A stretch of DNA of 64,000 nucleotides from Loripinus fragilis (Eukaryota; Mollusca; Bivalvia; Lucinida; Lucinidae), in assembly GCA_964019695.1 (NCBI GenBank), contig OZ026522.1, forward strand, positions 77,779,601 to 77,843,600, in the 5' to 3' direction. Positions 62,640 through 64,000 of this stretch are shown one piece after another. Position 1 is the stretch's first letter, and each line of letters begins with the position of its first letter. The translations under genes were made by a program, and so were the position numbers. A model generated the notes under the pieces. The model did no database searches, was not told where the DNA came from, and saw nothing but the letters and a program-made list of their open reading frames with translations.

Positions 62640-63090
62640 ATCTGGGTGTGGTTCGGCTATTTCATCTGCTAAGGAAGGGGAATCAGGTTTTATTTATAAT
62701 TTGGTAAAGAGTTAATAAGCTTTTTGAGCCGCGCAAACGCGCGTGCAAATCCTAACCATATACACACTGAACTCACATTTATTAACCCTTAAAGCGCATA
62801 ATCACAAAATGTATGTTTTTGTCGTCCACTAAACTATAGGAGCAGTCTGATCTGGATCCACAATGTTTGCCTCCCTGCTTATGTTAAATAGACATTTTCA
62901 GATGCAGTTATTTCGCTGGCGTTTTAAAGACTAAATAATGACTGAGGTGGTGGCACAAGATGATACAGTTACTTTTGAATAAAACCTAGCCTCCTTTTCA
63001 GCTTTTACCTACTAGACTAGTCCTAATTACGCATTCATGAGGCGCCGCGCCGCCTTTGCAGTAAGCGAAAAGTCAAGTAATATTACTTTT
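62640..63090 (+). repeat. Dispersed repeat, paralogue of 735-1130 plus 11597-11690
   Basis: Collinear with the first-kilobase repeat but without the Tc1-like element: CTTTTACCTACTAGACTAGT, CCTAATTACGCATTCATGAG runs across the insertion point. The left half of the hairpin at 943-994 is missing here (only GGAGCAGTCTGATCTGGATC, CACAA remains). Confidence 0.8.
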
Positions 63091-63246
63091 GTGAAATATG
63101 TGTGAGAAATGTGATCTGTGACGAATGTGGCCTTACAACTCTTTGTTCAGCCGAAACTCTAAAATAAGGGTTAGAGGAGAATGTGCGGAAGCGCATGTTT
63201 GTTTGAGCCTTCACTGGTCACATATGCAACACCATAAGAATATAAT

Positions 63247-63484
63247 TGAGCCGTGACATGAGATTTCCAACAATGTGGTATGTGCGACTAGCAACGGCTC
63301 AGACCAGCCTGCGCATACGCGCAGTCTGATCAGAGCCATCGCTAGTCGCTAGAATATTCTTTGAGTCTTAAGCTACTGTTAGAACATGATTTGAAGTCTC
63401 TAAGCTTAAAAGGAGGCTGCACAGGCTTGTCTGAGTCTACACTTGTCAAAAGTCCACATTGTTGGAAATCACATGTCACGGCTC
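63247..63484 (+). mobile_element. Palindromic MITE (TGAGCCGTGACATG ends), copy 4
   Basis: Same orientation and nearly full length relative to 23170-23408; ends TGAGCCGTGACATGAGATTT and AAATCACATGTCACGGCTCA. The best preserved pair of ends among the four copies. Confidence 0.87.
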
Positions 63485-63657
63485 ATATTATGAGTGTGAG
63501 GGTAGGATAGAAAAATCCGTCCCGCGGATCGCCGTTTGGAATCACGACTCTTTCCGAGTGATGACTAACAGTGATCCCGAGGGACGGATTTTTCTATTCT
63601 ACCCTCACACGAATAATGGATTCATTTTTTTGCTCACCACTAGTTTTATTTATTAAT

Positions 63658-63692
<35 letters not shown>

Positions 63693-63885
63693 TTTTCAAA
63701 TAAGCTTCCCGAATTCCCTGAATAGGCTAAAATGCAATTTCACATGATGACGTTACTTGACGTCCTTTGTAAGATAGCATGGGTAAGATAAGATTTTCTA
63801 TCCCAGGGTAAAATCTCAGATATCCTTATCCTGATTTTCTATCCCAGGGTAAAATCTTAGACATCCTTATCCGGTGTGCAAGAAG
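63485..63885. repeat. GGGTAGGATAGAAAAATCC fold-back repeat, copy 3
   Basis: GAGGGTAGGATAGAAAAATC, CGTCCC is mirrored by GGGACGGATTTTTCTATTCT, ACCCTC (63490-63607). It is followed by an ATTT microsatellite (63645-63696) and two tandem CTATCCCAGGGTAAAATCT units (about 63800-63870). Opposite orientation to 23930-24190. Confidence 0.75.
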
Positions 63886-64000
63886 TACCATTTTCATATG
63901 GACCGAGGTATTTATTAAAGTTGAAGTTATCAATTACCATTAATTTTCAACGTGAACCCTAGTAGTAGACCGAGATACGAATCAAAATATTGAATTGTGC

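Overview
The window looks like repeat-rich nuclear DNA of an invertebrate, most likely a heterodont bivalve mollusc. It is AT-rich, has split genes with GT/AG introns, and is packed with fold-back repeats. Two repeat types I recognise from clam-type genomes are present: a ~215 bp element with TTAACCCATTTATGCCTA-type ends, and arrays of the 'AGCTCACCTGAG ... GTCCGTC' kind. The taxonomic call is an inference; no marker gene is present.

Layout. 1-13.75 kb is a four-layer nest. A decayed Tc1-like DNA transposon (TA-flanked, 1131-11596) was tandemly duplicated together with its right flank (second copy 11758-13750). A non-autonomous mariner-like element then entered the first copy (2813-11259, TA duplicated; copy 2 keeps the empty site). 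A 7.5 kb LTR retrotransposon entered that element (3052-10551, target duplication TTAAA, LTRs differing at about 5 of 1409 positions). The retrotransposon is Ty3/Gypsy by sequence but has integrase BEFORE reverse transcriptase (gag-PR-INT-RT-RNase H), the Gmr1-like arrangement. Its gag carries a SCAN-like C-terminal region. It has one frame break at an A8 run between integrase core and integrase tail.

13.75-31 kb holds no host gene that I can see. It contains a TIR-bounded DNA element (16135-21453) filled by a long-inverted-repeat element, a LINE 3' end split by a 781 bp TIR element (25935-26715), and several palindromic MITEs.

31.1-56.6 kb is the one host gene I can support: a three-exon type-B carboxylesterase (616 codons; exons 31136-32198, 48956-49451, 56328-56619) with signal peptide, Ser217-Asp345-His471 triad and hydrophobic C-terminus. 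Its introns (16.8 and 6.9 kb) contain a long-inverted-repeat element, arrays of ~120-150 bp units (39.2-41.6 kb), a 370 bp near-perfect palindrome with 5 bp target duplication, a head-to-head MITE pair, a broken LINE reverse transcriptase, a SINE-like unit and a Tc1 transposase relic.

56.6-64 kb is again intergenic: more MITEs, a ~42 bp dyad minisatellite that flips orientation in the middle (59.0-59.9 kb), and a 1.03 kb Harbinger-like MITE whose interior is a 10-11 bp phased ACGTA/CTTAT array (61.5-62.55 kb). At 62.6-63.1 kb is a paralogue of the repeat flanking the Tc1 element at the start of the window, carrying its near-empty site. No tRNA, rRNA, CRISPR or prokaryotic operon was seen.
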